Shown: in pieces, positions 49,081-58,097 of the stretch
How positions within the stretch are numbered: position 1 is the first letter of the stretch
Layout: every line of letters starts with the position of its first letter
NCBI GenBank assembly: GCA_965247065.1
Contig: CBDFGN010000006.1
Coordinates: 4,650,001 to 4,714,000, forward strand
Direction of reading: 5' to 3'
DNA from: CBDFGN01 sp965247065
Lineage (GTDB): Bacteria > Bacteroidota > Bacteroidia > Cytophagales > Cyclobacteriaceae
Length of the DNA: 64,000 nt
Notes under the pieces: model-generated
Told to the model about the DNA's origin: nothing
The model's database searches: none
What the model saw: only the letters and a program-made list of their open reading frames with translations
Translations under genes and position numbers: made by a program

Positions 49081-49479
49081 ATGAAAGCAACCCAAAAAGC
49101 CATTCGAAAGAAGCGAGTATTCAGTGATGAATTGAAGCGGGCCATTGTTACGGAATTTGAAAGTGGAAAGTACAGTGTCCCTCAACTGGAGAAACTTCAT
49201 GGGATCAACAACGCGAACATTTACCGTTGGATCTACAAATTCTCTACCTTTAACGAGAGAGGCTATCGAATTCTGGAGATGAAAAAAAGCACTACATCAA
49301 AGGTTAACGATTTAGAAAAACGGATTAAGGAGTTGGAACGTGTGGTAGGTCAAAAACAGATCAAGATTGATTATTACGAAAAGATGATCGATCTGGCCAA
49401 GGAGGAATTGGATATCGATCTGAAAAAAAACTTCGACACCCCACAATCAACTGGTTCCGGAAAAACCAAAGGAAAGTAA
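49081..49479 (+). CDS. IS3-family transposase OrfA
   Basis: A 132-residue DNA-binding protein with an N-terminal helix-turn-helix (FSDELKRAIVTEFESGKYS through NANIYRWIYKF) and a C-terminal coiled coil (KVNDLEKRIKELERVVGQKQ). A canonical slippery heptamer, A AAA AAC at 49425-49431, lies in the correct zero-frame phase near its end. A -1 shift there joins the orfB frame without meeting a stop, giving the OrfAB transposase. OrfA alone is expected to act as a regulator of transposition. Confidence 0.9.
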   Translation: MKATQKAIRKKRVFSDELKRAIVTEFESGKYSVPQLEKLHGINNANIYRWIYKFSTFNERGYRILEMKKSTTSKVNDLEKRIKELERVVGQKQIKIDYYEKMIDLAKEELDIDLKKNFDTPQSTGSGKTKGK

Positions 49480-49487
49480 ATTTCTCG

Positions 49488-50339
49488 ATGAATCAGCTCT
49501 ATCGTGCCATAGGAATCAGCAAACAGGCAATACATCAGTATGCAACCAGGCAAGCTGTCTTTGATCAAAAGGTAGAACAGCTGGTCCTGGAAGCTGATGG
49601 GATACGCCAGGAACATCCTGGTTGTGGGGTGGAAAAAATGTACCGGACCTTAAAACCCGGATTTATCGGCAGAGATCGCTTTGTAGACCTTTTAATGAGT
49701 CTTGGTTACCGTTTGAGAAGAGCCAAGAACTATAAACGAACTACCCGGGCTTCGAAGCTTTATTATCCAAACCTGATCAAAGGATTTGAACTAACGTCTC
49801 CTTCAACGGTCTGGCAATCAGACATCACCTTCATAGAAGTGGGAAACCGGTTTTATTACGGGGTCTTTATTCTGGATGTCTATACCCGAAAAATAGTAGG
49901 CTACCAGGTATCGGATCATATGCGGGCTACAGCGAACGTAAAGGCATTGCTCATTGCCTTGAAAGATCATCCCCCTCCCCGGATCCATCATTCCGACAGA
50001 GGAGGTCAATACATCTACGAAGAATATGTAGACCTACTAAAATCCAACCGATGTGATATCAGCATGGGGCTAACCGCTCAGGATAATGCGTATGCAGAGC
50101 GCTTTCACAGGACCTTGAAAGAAGAATATTTGCATTACTGGAAGCCGACCAATTTCTATCAACTGAAAAGGTATGTCAAAAGAGCGGTTGACCATTATAA
50201 TCAAAAAAGAACCCATGAAAACTTAAACGATGTTTCACCCATGGATTTTGAAAAGGACTGGTCCTTGTTGCCAATTAACCGAAGACCTTCATTGTCCATA
50301 TTTAATGATGAATTATTAACCAAAAGTGGTCAACACTAA
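49488..50339 (+). CDS. IS3-family transposase OrfB (DDE)
   Basis: A 283-residue integrase-core protein with the complete DDE triad: VWQSDITF (first Asp), HHSDRGGQY (second Asp) and AERFHRTLKEEYL (Glu, 35 residues later). An HTH_21 domain precedes it (GIRQEHPGCGVEKMYRTLK). It starts 8 bp after orfA in the -1 frame. That frame is open back through the slippery site, so the natural product is probably the OrfAB fusion. It appears functional, unlike the relative at 25541. Confidence 0.92.
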   Translation: MNQLYRAIGISKQAIHQYATRQAVFDQKVEQLVLEADGIRQEHPGCGVEKMYRTLKPGFIGRDRFVDLLMSLGYRLRRAKNYKRTTRASKLYYPNLIKGFELTSPSTVWQSDITFIEVGNRFYYGVFILDVYTRKIVGYQVSDHMRATANVKALLIALKDHPPPRIHHSDRGGQYIYEEYVDLLKSNRCDISMGLTAQDNAYAERFHRTLKEEYLHYWKPTNFYQLKRYVKRAVDHYNQKRTHENLNDVSPMDFEKDWSLLPINRRPSLSIFNDELLTKSGQH

Positions 50340-50441
50340 TCAGGGATCTTCAATATCTTGCTGCTGGCATTTTTCAACGGCCCAGGCATGCTCCAACCAG
50401 GCACTTTTAAACTGACTCCTCCCTTCTGAAATAATCGCACC

Positions 50442-51953
50442 ATGAAACGAAGAACCTTCGTAAGGAATGCCGGACTCACTTTCGTGGCCGGCGCGACCGA
50501 CCTTCTCCCCCGGGCTCTTGGCCAGTCAACAACGCCCAGCGAAGCCCGATTCCTCGGAATCACGGTCTTGCCAGAGTACATCCAAAGCGAGGGCGTCGAC
50601 GGCGTTCTCAACAATTTGGTCCATCGCGTCGGCGCCAATGCTGTCGCAGTCTCTCCATACGTCATGGCGGAATCCGACAGGGAAACCGGAAATCGGGAAC
50701 CCCCTGGTGACGCCGGTGCCGGCAGCGTCCGTTTGCTCGACCGGCCACTCTGGGGCAAACGCGAAGTCTGGGTCACCACCGCACCCAGCTTCGTACCCAA
50801 CAAAAAACTCTACCGTGGACTCCGATATCAGCCGCCCGAACCTTCCCCTATAACGAAGAGCCAGGGACCAATAGTGGGAGATTTCATCCGGACTGCTGGC
50901 CAAAGCGGACTCAAAGTCTACTTCCAGGTGCAGGCCGCGATTCCACCAGGATACCGCGTCCAGTTTGGCGGCCCCACCAAAGAGGACCGTCCACGCTTGC
51001 CCGACGGCAGTCTTCCTGCAAAACGTCTGGCAAAAAACGGAAGTCTCGCAAGCAAAGAGATTCTCGGGTATGAACACGCGCTCATCCGCGATCTTTTCAC
51101 CCAATACCCGGACATCGATGGAATGCGCTTCGATTGGCCAGAGTATCCTCCTTACTTTCTCGATTCTGTTTTCCTGGATTTCTCAGAGCATGCCAGGCAG
51201 GCCGCGGATATACTTGGCTTCGATTTCGGATCCATGCAAAAGGATGTCGTAGGACTCTATAAAAAAATCCATGGAGGGCTGCGAGACGCAGATCTGGTTA
51301 GCTGGATGGAGGCCGATGCCGGACGCTACGGCCTCCTGCGGGCGCTCTCCGACAAGCCGGGGATTGGAGAATTCATTCGTTTCAAAGCGGTGCTGGTTGA
51401 GAAAATGCTGGCAGGCTTCCGGAAAGTCATGGATGCCACAGGAGGCGCGGAAAAGGAAATGCTTCCTAACGCGTTTCCGCCACCCTGGACCATTGCATCG
51501 GGCATGGACTTCAGCCGTGTCGCCAGGCACAGCACCGCAATCAGCGTCAAACTTTACACCATGCATTGGCCAATGATGCTTCGCTTTTACGGGGACCAGA
51601 TCATGGCGGCAAACCCCGGACTCTCCAGCGACCTGCTTGCGCGAGCCCTGGTCCAATTACTCGACATCGCCGACGACGAGGGATTTGAGTCACTCGAGGC
51701 ATATACCTATCCCTCGCCCGATGTGCCCCATCCCGTTGGAGAGCTGGCTCAAAAGCGGAAAATACTCCAGGCCCAGCGCGATGCCGGTAACACACCGGTC
51801 TACGTCCTGGCCCATGGGTACGGTCCAATTGACGATTTCCGCCGTCGTATGCAAGTCGCCCACGAAGCAGGCCAGCACGGATTCTGGGTCAACCGTTACG
51901 CATATCTCACCAACGAAAAACTCGACATCATTGGCGAAGTCGCGCGTAGTTGA
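50442..51953 (+). CDS. Exported protein of unknown function with Tat signal, GC-rich
   Basis: A 503-residue protein that I do not recognise as a named family. The N terminus MKRRTFVRNAGLTFVAGATDLLPRALG is a twin-arginine signal. The mature part resembles a TIM-barrel glycoside-hydrolase-like protein: DIDGMRFDWPEYPPYF near residue 225 looks like a catalytic-strand motif, and YFQVQAAIPPGY and VLAHGYG could be other strand ends. It is one of the few plus-strand genes. Its GC content and codon use are visibly higher than its neighbours, and the antisense frames are unusually open. It abuts the IS3 right end, suggesting acquisition from a GC-richer donor. Confidence 0.75.
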   Translation: MKRRTFVRNAGLTFVAGATDLLPRALGQSTTPSEARFLGITVLPEYIQSEGVDGVLNNLVHRVGANAVAVSPYVMAESDRETGNREPPGDAGAGSVRLLDRPLWGKREVWVTTAPSFVPNKKLYRGLRYQPPEPSPITKSQGPIVGDFIRTAGQSGLKVYFQVQAAIPPGYRVQFGGPTKEDRPRLPDGSLPAKRLAKNGSLASKEILGYEHALIRDLFTQYPDIDGMRFDWPEYPPYFLDSVFLDFSEHARQAADILGFDFGSMQKDVVGLYKKIHGGLRDADLVSWMEADAGRYGLLRALSDKPGIGEFIRFKAVLVEKMLAGFRKVMDATGGAEKEMLPNAFPPPWTIASGMDFSRVARHSTAISVKLYTMHWPMMLRFYGDQIMAANPGLSSDLLARALVQLLDIADDEGFESLEAYTYPSPDVPHPVGELAQKRKILQAQRDAGNTPVYVLAHGYGPIDDFRRRMQVAHEAGQHGFWVNRYAYLTNEKLDIIGEVARS

Positions 51954-52257
51954 CTAAATGATTGCTCGCCGTCACCGCTGCGGCCAGGGCAGTTCGATCA
52001 TACGCTTCGGCTGCACCCGGCAGTTCTCTACCTGGTGAACGCTCCTGTTTCCAGGTCCGATTTCATAATCCAAACGGTAAACTTTGTTGATCGACAAACA
52101 TGATACCCGGACTTGAGAAAAGTTGACGGTTTGCATAATTGCGAAGTCATTCGCAAAAACCTACCTGGAATTTGCAGAAGGACAATAATCAATGGCTTTT
52201 TGATATTCATATTCAATAGATTTTTGGCCCTATCGCGATGAATGAGGCTCCAGGTGG
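51954..52257. other. Convergent intergenic region
   Basis: These 304 bp lie between two converging genes. The first 90 bp keep the GC-rich composition of the gene to the left, after which the sequence becomes AT-richer like the host. A 16-bp word (TCATTCGCAAAAACCT) near 52146 recurs near 54183, flanking the broken gene between them. No gene or clear terminator was seen. Confidence 0.5.
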
Positions 52258-54153
52258 TTAGTCCCAGGGATAATCATAGGAAGGTTGATTCACAAATCGA
52301 TCGATATCTATCTCCAACTGGCCCACCGCACCAGGCCCCAACTCCACCTGGAAAAAATTGGAATCAATTGTGTCGAATTGATAGGGGTAATGGACGACCT
52401 GGCGGACACTTTTGATTTGGTGCTCGCCAAACATACCTCCCTGTATAATTACTATTCGTGATTCGGTTGGGTGTAAATTGACTAACTGGACGGTGATACT
52501 CGTGGAAGTTATTCTTTCCACCAGGGCAGCTACATCCGGTGGAATTCCAGGGCGTAGTTTGGTGGGGTCAAAATAACGAAGACTTGTATGCAACATACCC
52601 CCATGATAAATGTGATTGGGTGCTCCTAACATCAATTGAACCAATCCTTCCAGAATTACCGGATTGCGCTGAAAAAAATGGTGAACATCCTGTTGTTCCG
52701 GTGTAGTGGTGTCGGTTCGAATCATTTCCAATCTTTTCAGCACTTCTTCATAATTTGCCTCCAATATCTCCGCCGGAAAATTGGGATTTTCCCCTTCTAA
52801 AAACCCCATCCAGGAGGCCGTGTTTTCCGAATCGCCTTTCCCTTTTCGGTAAACAGTTTTGTTCCATTTGTGCGGATCGGTAAGTTTTTTGGCTCGGACC
52901 CGATCTTCAGGGTCTCTGGAGATAAACCATAAGTGACTAGGATATTTAGGAGACATCGGTCTGAAATCCCACCAGCCTTTGTCATCAAATCTATGGGGGA
53001 CAAGAGTTTTGCCATCCATTTCCTTAGATTGATCCTCAACCAGTCTAACGACTGCCTTTGGTAGCTCCAGGAAGGTGCTATCCCCGCTCACCAAATAGGC
53101 GTTGCTTGCCCCAATTACTGAAGCTTCCATTTGATTCATCAAACCGTGAGGCCAGCGCCAACCGTAATAGCCGCCCCATTTCTTGCCATTCATATTTTCC
53201 CCAACCTTCCCGGAAAGGCCTACATTATCGGGAAGAAAGCCTTTGTTTTTTTCCACCCGGTCAATCCACCCAGCTACATAATCCTTGATCCACTTTTCGT
53301 ATTTGGTTTCTCCAGTGTACAAATAGGCATTCAGTATCAGGCTTGTGCTGGCGAGATTAAGAGGTACATCACCTTGCATCATTCTTTGGTTCATGGCTCC
53401 GAGGATATGAGGGAATTTATCATCATCATTCCAGGCCGCACTTGAGTCGACATTAGGTATGTCTTCGTAAGGGAGGAGATAATTTGCCAGGATGGGTCTA
53501 TGGGTCACCCAATCCTCTGCAGTGTTGACAAATCTCGGGCCTTTGCTGCCCGTTAGAGGGGATCTTATGATTCTTAATTTAGGATCATAATTCCCATAGC
53601 TTTCATCCAGGTATAAGGCTGCAAATTTGAGGGCCCTATCTCGAAACTTTTGGTTTCTGGGATTTGTCAGACCGAAGAAATAAAAATAAGTGTAGGACTA
53701 TCCATGATGCATCCAATCGTAACCTGCATCAAACTCATCGTATATCTGACCGTATTTGGTAAACTGTCGGGTAACCCCTTCCCATAAATGTCGGGCCAGG
53801 CTATCAATTTCCATCGGGCCTCCTAAAGCCGCATAGAGGGGAAAGTTGTAAAAACTTTCGTAACCATCATCCGAACCGTCCATTCCGGGCCACTCATCCC
53901 GCCAGATCAAAGTGCCATCCGGATTGGTGTATTTTTGTACGAATTCCAATGCAGCCGGATGGAGTTCGCTCAACAAATGACGTTCCCAAAAGGCCCAACT
54001 GGGAGGTGTTGCCGGAATATTCAATTTAATGGTGGTCCATGACTCCCCATCCTGAATTTTATCATCTCCCGTTTGTGCCGAGGTGAAATTTGCCCATAGG
54101 CTGGAGTTAATCAGTACCCATGAAGCGATTCTAAAGGCAATTCTGTGAAACAT
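52258..54153 (-). pseudogene. Exported protein interrupted by an in-frame amber codon
   Basis: A 632-codon reading frame starting at MFHRIAFRIASWVL (54153), which gives a signal peptide ending SAQ; the open frame extends to 54339 without signal-like sequence. It is uninterrupted except for one TAG at 53698-53700 (…DWMHHG-stop-SYTYFYFFG…), with perfect continuation afterward. The downstream part contains GGYYGWRWPHGLMNQMEA and KGWWDFRPMSPKYPSHLW and looks like an alpha/alpha-toroid protein of the glycan-active type, with a beta domain at the C terminus. I cannot assign a family. An ATG at 53508 would give a 416-residue protein lacking a signal, so the single stop probably inactivates the gene. 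Confidence 0.78.
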
Positions 54154-54415
54154 GATATTGGTTAAATGCCATTGCCTGACGGTCATTCGCAAAAACCTTA
54201 ATGATTCATTTATTGACAAATACCCGAAAAACGGTTTCTTTATAAATCGGGACTTCAAGATGGAGCTGGTACTCCACCAATATTCAAGTTTTCTGGGCTG
54301 GATAGACGGCAATTCGCACTCCATTTCCCCCTTTTTCACCTCAAAGCATATCGATGCCGAACGATTGAGGAATGTACCCTATTTTTTATTTAGGTTGTTG
54401 GGCTTAGTATTTGAA

Positions 54416-54871
54416 CTATAGTTCAAGCTGATTACCATTTTTTTCTGCTTGTTGGTCAAGCATGGCTCCAACAATAATTCCCATCAACATACCCATTGAA
54501 ATTCCAATACCTTGTGCACTTCCCAAACCCATAAATCCAAAACTGCTAAATATGGATGAAAACACTACCCCTGCTAACAGGCCAAAAACCATACAAAGAC
54601 TGAGGTAATGGTGCTTAGCCACAAATTTCAATTTCGATTTCATTAATTTCAGGATCTCAGAATAGTTATTCTCTAAGGTCTTTGTCAGTTCTTTTTCTGA
54701 TCCAGCAAAAGAATTAATCAATTCAATACGCCCATTGATAAATGTCATTACCTCTGAAGGGATGTTTTTTTTAACCAGCGCTTCAATCAGAGCCTGCAGC
54801 TTATCGTATGCCTTGGTAAGCTTTCGGTTCCCTTCTGTCCCTTTTCTTCTTTCAAGTTTTTCAATATTCAT
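54416..54871 (-). CDS. Small membrane protein, two predicted helices
   Basis: A 151-residue protein of unknown family. Residues 1-85 are charged and helical (LTKAYDKLQALIEALVKKN, then a Glu/Lys-rich stretch), possibly a coiled coil. Two hydrophobic segments follow at about 88-110 (YLSLCMVFGLLAGVVFSSIF) and 118-138 (GIGISMGMLMGIIVGAML), separated by a Gly/Ser-rich turn, with a charged tail. This suggests a hairpin membrane anchor with a cytoplasmic N domain. Neighbours (an amber-interrupted secreted protein and a DinB-fold protein) give no functional hint. Confidence 0.7.
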   Translation of the reverse strand: MNIEKLERRKGTEGNRKLTKAYDKLQALIEALVKKNIPSEVMTFINGRIELINSFAGSEKELTKTLENNYSEILKLMKSKLKFVAKHHYLSLCMVFGLLAGVVFSSIFSSFGFMGLGSAQGIGISMGMLMGIIVGAMLDQQAEKNGNQLEL

Positions 54872-55050
54872 TCAAGTTCAATTTCCTCTTTTTAGTGCGG
54901 ATTCAGAATCATGTGAATTCGTCTATTTTTTACTAAGCACAACGCACAGTGTAAAACGTGCAGCACCGTCGCTTAGAGGATAAGATAACACTTTCTGGCC
55001 ACGAACGCCCAAGAAGCAGGCCCCACGGTTGGGTATATTTTACAATTACT

Positions 55051-55575
55051 CTATAGATATCTTTCTCTAATTACATTTACATGATGTAGTGTATGTCCGA
55101 TAGCAATAAAGCCCAAAGCTCTTGCCGATATTTTATGCCCAACACCATTGCCCAAGAATTCTAAATTTTCAGATTGATTATTTTTGAAAATAAAAGCGAA
55201 TGATTCTCTAACGGCTAAAAATTCTTCAATCAAATTTTCCATACTTCTATTTGTGACATCAACGTTTGAGGCATAAAAATCTTCTTCCATACCATAAAGT
55301 GGGGTTTTGTCATCTCTACGGACACAAACTATTGCTCTGTACGAAAATCCTCTTTCGGTATCAATCATATGCATAAAAACTTCCTTTATAGTCCACTTAT
55401 TTTTTTGATATCGAAAATTTTGCTTATGGCGATCTATTGATCTGAAAAAATCAACTGTTTCGTTTGTATTTGCAATGAGTAGGTCTTCAAAAGAACCTTC
55501 TTCTACCAGATCAACATACTTTTGATAGGCCGGACTATACTCCGCTTGATTTGGTCTTTTCATTAATTGTTCCAT
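55051..55575 (-). CDS. DinB-family protein (DinB_2 fold)
   Basis: A 174-residue four-helix-bundle protein of the DinB/YfiT superfamily, which includes metal-dependent thiol transferases and many uncharacterised stress proteins. The three metal-ligand His are recognisable in HMIDTER (near 67) and GHTLHHVNVIRERYL at the C terminus, together with KWTIKEVFMHM, the family hallmark before the first His. The length is typical (150-180). An internal ATG (MKRPNQAEYS, codon 5) is an alternative start. It is a single gene flanked by non-coding sequence; the enzymatic role is not predictable. Confidence 0.88.
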   Translation of the reverse strand: MEQLMKRPNQAEYSPAYQKYVDLVEEGSFEDLLIANTNETVDFFRSIDRHKQNFRYQKNKWTIKEVFMHMIDTERGFSYRAIVCVRRDDKTPLYGMEEDFYASNVDVTNRSMENLIEEFLAVRESFAFIFKNNQSENLEFLGNGVGHKISARALGFIAIGHTLHHVNVIRERYL

Positions 55576-56038
55576 TTATTATGTTTTTCTTTCCTTGCCA
55601 TTAACGGTTGGCTATAGCGTTTCAATGCGCTAATACCTTTTTTAAATCCAGTATTATTTATTAAATATTGTTCAATCTGCCCAATACTTTTGGTGGACTA
55701 TTTTGGACACACAAGAACCAACCGGTATCTGGTCCATCTTTAACTTTTCAATATCTGGAGATCCGCCTGCTTTTACAATTTCCAGCCCACTCTTTATAGC
55801 AGTTTGGACCAAAGGTCTTTGGAAAATCAGCGAATCTTGGTGGTTCCTTGAAACCCGCGGGAAATAGCTTAGGCAACAGATTACCTGACTTGCGAATGAG
55901 TACTCCTAAACCATAATGCTGAGATATGCAGCAAAGCGCTGACATATGCCGAGGTTTTTTCACGATGCAATAGCATTTTCTTGGAGGAAGGTGAAACCAA
56001 TCTGGCCCTTACTGTGCCATCCGCTGTCGATCGCTAGG
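55576..56038. other. Intergenic region with possible gene remnant
   Basis: No intact gene in 463 bp. On the minus strand one frame is open from about 55900 to a TGA at 55672 and reads like coding sequence (LIFQRPLVQTAIKSGLEIVK ... GGSPDIEKL), but it has no start and no recognised family. It may be a worn gene end. Confidence 0.4.
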
Positions 56039-56781
56039 TTATTCGCCCTCTTGGGCCTGACGTCGCGCCTCAGCTTTGCCTTTTCCAACAGGGAGTGTGG
56101 CGTAGATATAAAAAGCGGAATTCAAGGTCGGATCCGGTTCCGGATTTTTTTCACAATATCCAATAAGCCAGCATAATACCGAGCCCCAATAGTCATGCCG
56201 AGCTTTTTCTGTAATTTAAAACCCAATCCCCCGATCAGTCCGGCATCAATACGGTTTAGTTGGTCAATAATGTCTTTTTTGAATACTAAATCCTCCTTTT
56301 CAAAGACATCAAGAGTAAACTCATCGAATGCCTTGTTCATTAAAGCAACCTGGGCGCCGCCTTCGATGAAAAAGATCGGTTTAGCCAGGTAATATCTGGC
56401 CAGAATCGGAACATGAAAGTAGCGTAGCCTACGATTGACCTGAGAATCAACGAGGACCGAATCAAGATCGGAATCACCCAATGGATATGGCATTATTCCA
56501 CTGGCTCCCATAGGAGATTTGACTAAGACGCCGGTGTTCAGAAAGAGAGCCTCGGTTAGCTTTATATCAAAATAGAAACCCAGATTAAACCCAGAAAGGT
56601 ATTTCGCATCGGGGTTATCTGCCACATTTCGCAGGGTGGAAGCTGTGAGCCCGCCTATCAGGCCAAATTCTAGTTTATCGGTATTAAGCTTGTCGCCAAA
56701 GATCAAAGTGATTAATACCTGCGAGTGGGCATGGATACTAGTGATGGCAATGAGGTTAATTGTCAAAAGGAGTCTCTTCAT
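56039..56781 (-). pseudogene. PorT-like outer membrane beta-barrel protein, frameshifted near the C terminus
   Basis: An outer membrane protein (OMP_b-brl family) of about 247 codons with an N-terminal signal (MKRLLLTINLIAITSIHAHSQ) and alternating beta strands (FGLIGGLTAS, FNLGFYFDIKL, FFIEGGAQVAL, GLIGGLGFKL). The open frame stops early at 56122 as DIVKKIRNRIRP. Adding one base to the T7 run at 56145-56151 gives DIVKKNPEPDPTLNSAFYIY and a proper barrel end ATLPVGKGKAEARRQAQEGE, stopping at 56039. The frameshift is thus in a homopolymer and may be an assembly error. Confidence 0.82.
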
Positions 56782-57446
56782 TTGGGTAATTACATCAAGC
56801 TAACTATGCGGCGCTCGAAGAGTGGGCACAAAATCACCCTGAGCGCTAATATCTCCCAGTCCACAGTTATTGACCAGCCGGTAAATGATGTTGGACCACT
56901 TTGCCTAACTGGGGCAAATAGACGGTTAAAAATCCCAGGATCAAAAAGTGAAGGCCTTTGATTTATTTTCAGCGGACCATTTGAGAAGGTCTGTTTTTTG
57001 TTTGAGATAAGTTACATTTCGTGTAATCAAGCCGGAGTTCCGATTGCTAATATAGTCGTTCCAGCCTATTCCATTATTCTTATCCTCCCGGTTGCAGTTT
57101 TTTAAAACCAGCGACCCCAACTGGCCATACCAGCGCAACTGAACAAATCAACCCTTGCCGGCACGGTTTGTAACCACTTCTATTCAAACTCAGGGTGGAC
57201 ATTTCTAGTCCGACACGCTCCTAAGCAAAATCCTGTTCGAGTCTTGAGGGAAACGATTCCGAGCTAAATTAACTCGCTTTTTAGATTACTTGAAGATACA
57301 TTTAGTTACCTGTTTCTTCCCAAGTAAGGTTTTAATACCAATGCCCAACAGTGCTTGAATTACATTTGTATCTGGCCTTTCAAGTGGACAAATAGCATCT
57401 ACACTGTAGTAAATAATAAAGTAAGTTCGAAACGGATTTATGGAGA
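56782..57446. other. Intergenic region without recognised genes
   Basis: These 665 bp contain one minus-strand open frame (57138-56941, 65 codons, ending TDLLKWSAENKSKAFTF) that I do not recognise and do not call as a gene. No repeats or promoter boxes were evident. Confidence 0.4.
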
Positions 57447-57926
57447 TTAATCCAGGGCAACGTCCACTTCTTCAGCGTAGGCAAACAACGCCGCGACCAG
57501 CTCATCGCGCAGGCCGGGCTGTTCTGCTGAGAGGTCATTTCGTTCACCCGGGTCGTTCGCGAGGTTGTACAACTCCCAGGTAGGTTTACTGGTGTTTTGA
57601 GTACTCAACAACTTCCAGTCGCCGCGAACTAGTGCACGCTGTCCGTGCAGCTCCCAGCCAATGTCCTCTTCTGGACCGTTGAAAGTTGGACAGGCGGACG
57701 CCTGAATTGGCAAATGCGTCAAGGTACTGGTTGGTATCTCTCCACCAAAAGAGCCTAGGTCAGTGTAGGCCATGTCATCCGCGACTATCAGCAGGATATT
57801 AGGACAGGTGTTTAATGCGATAGTTGTGTCAGTACTGACCGAGGTTTCCCGTGAGTCGTTACATCGTCCAAGAAACACGCCGGTGATGACAACGAGTACG
57901 ATTTTAAAGACTGGTTTTCTGCTCAT
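57447..57926 (-). pseudogene. Sulfatase remnant lacking the catalytic core
   Basis: A 159-codon open frame joining the two ends of an arylsulfatase. Residues 1-70 have a lipoprotein-like signal (VFLGRC) and the metal-binding start PNILLIVADDMAYTDLGSFGGE. Residues 85-159 are the arylsulfatase C terminus (GWELHGQRALVRGDWKLL, TWELYNLANDPGERNDLS). About 350 residues between them, including the CxPSR formylglycine motif, are missing, leaving the frame open. It cannot be an active sulfatase. Style is closer to proteobacterial AtsA than to the sulfatase at 42144. It is next to the AAHS transporter and probably arrived with it. Confidence 0.8.
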
Positions 57927-58097
57927 GCACTAACTCTCATGTTTGCATACAGTCTCGCCGCTTATGGAATCGGCTATTTCCAGCAACAGCGTAATTTCAC
58001 CACACAAAGAGACGTAGATTTCGGGTATGCGTATTGAAAATATCATTGAACAATAGTACAGACCGTATCGATTTGATTTAATCGCAAACACATTCCG

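Larger units (their letters stand above)
49040..50346 (+). mobile_element. IS3-family insertion sequence, apparently intact
   Basis: An element of about 1307 bp with terminal inverted repeats TCCCTGATATAGGTTGACCA on the left and TCCCTGATTAGTGTTGACCA read inward from the right. If the tips are taken as TG...CA, the element is 49044-50342. It encodes orfA and orfB with a canonical -1 frameshift site between them. No target duplication was recognised. It separates the broken oxoprolinase gene from a GC-rich gene to the right. Confidence 0.88.

Noticed and set aside
50526..51656. Long antisense open frames (192 and 157 codons) opposite the gene at 50442
   Set aside because: They arise from the high GC content of the sense gene. 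The sense frame has a proper Tat signal and coherent protein sequence, while the antisense products have none.
53698..54339. Treating the 213-codon upstream part of the amber-interrupted gene as an independent gene starting at 54339
   Set aside because: The signal peptide starts at 54153 and the frame continues perfectly past the TAG, so both parts are one gene.
55748..55963. A 71-codon minus-strand open frame upstream of the DinB-like gene
   Set aside because: No family is recognisable and a different frame in the same stretch looks more protein-like, so I list the stretch only as a possible remnant.
56941..57138. A 65-codon minus-strand open frame in a long intergenic region
   Set aside because: Low-complexity and lysine/asparagine-rich with no signal or domain; not enough to call a gene.
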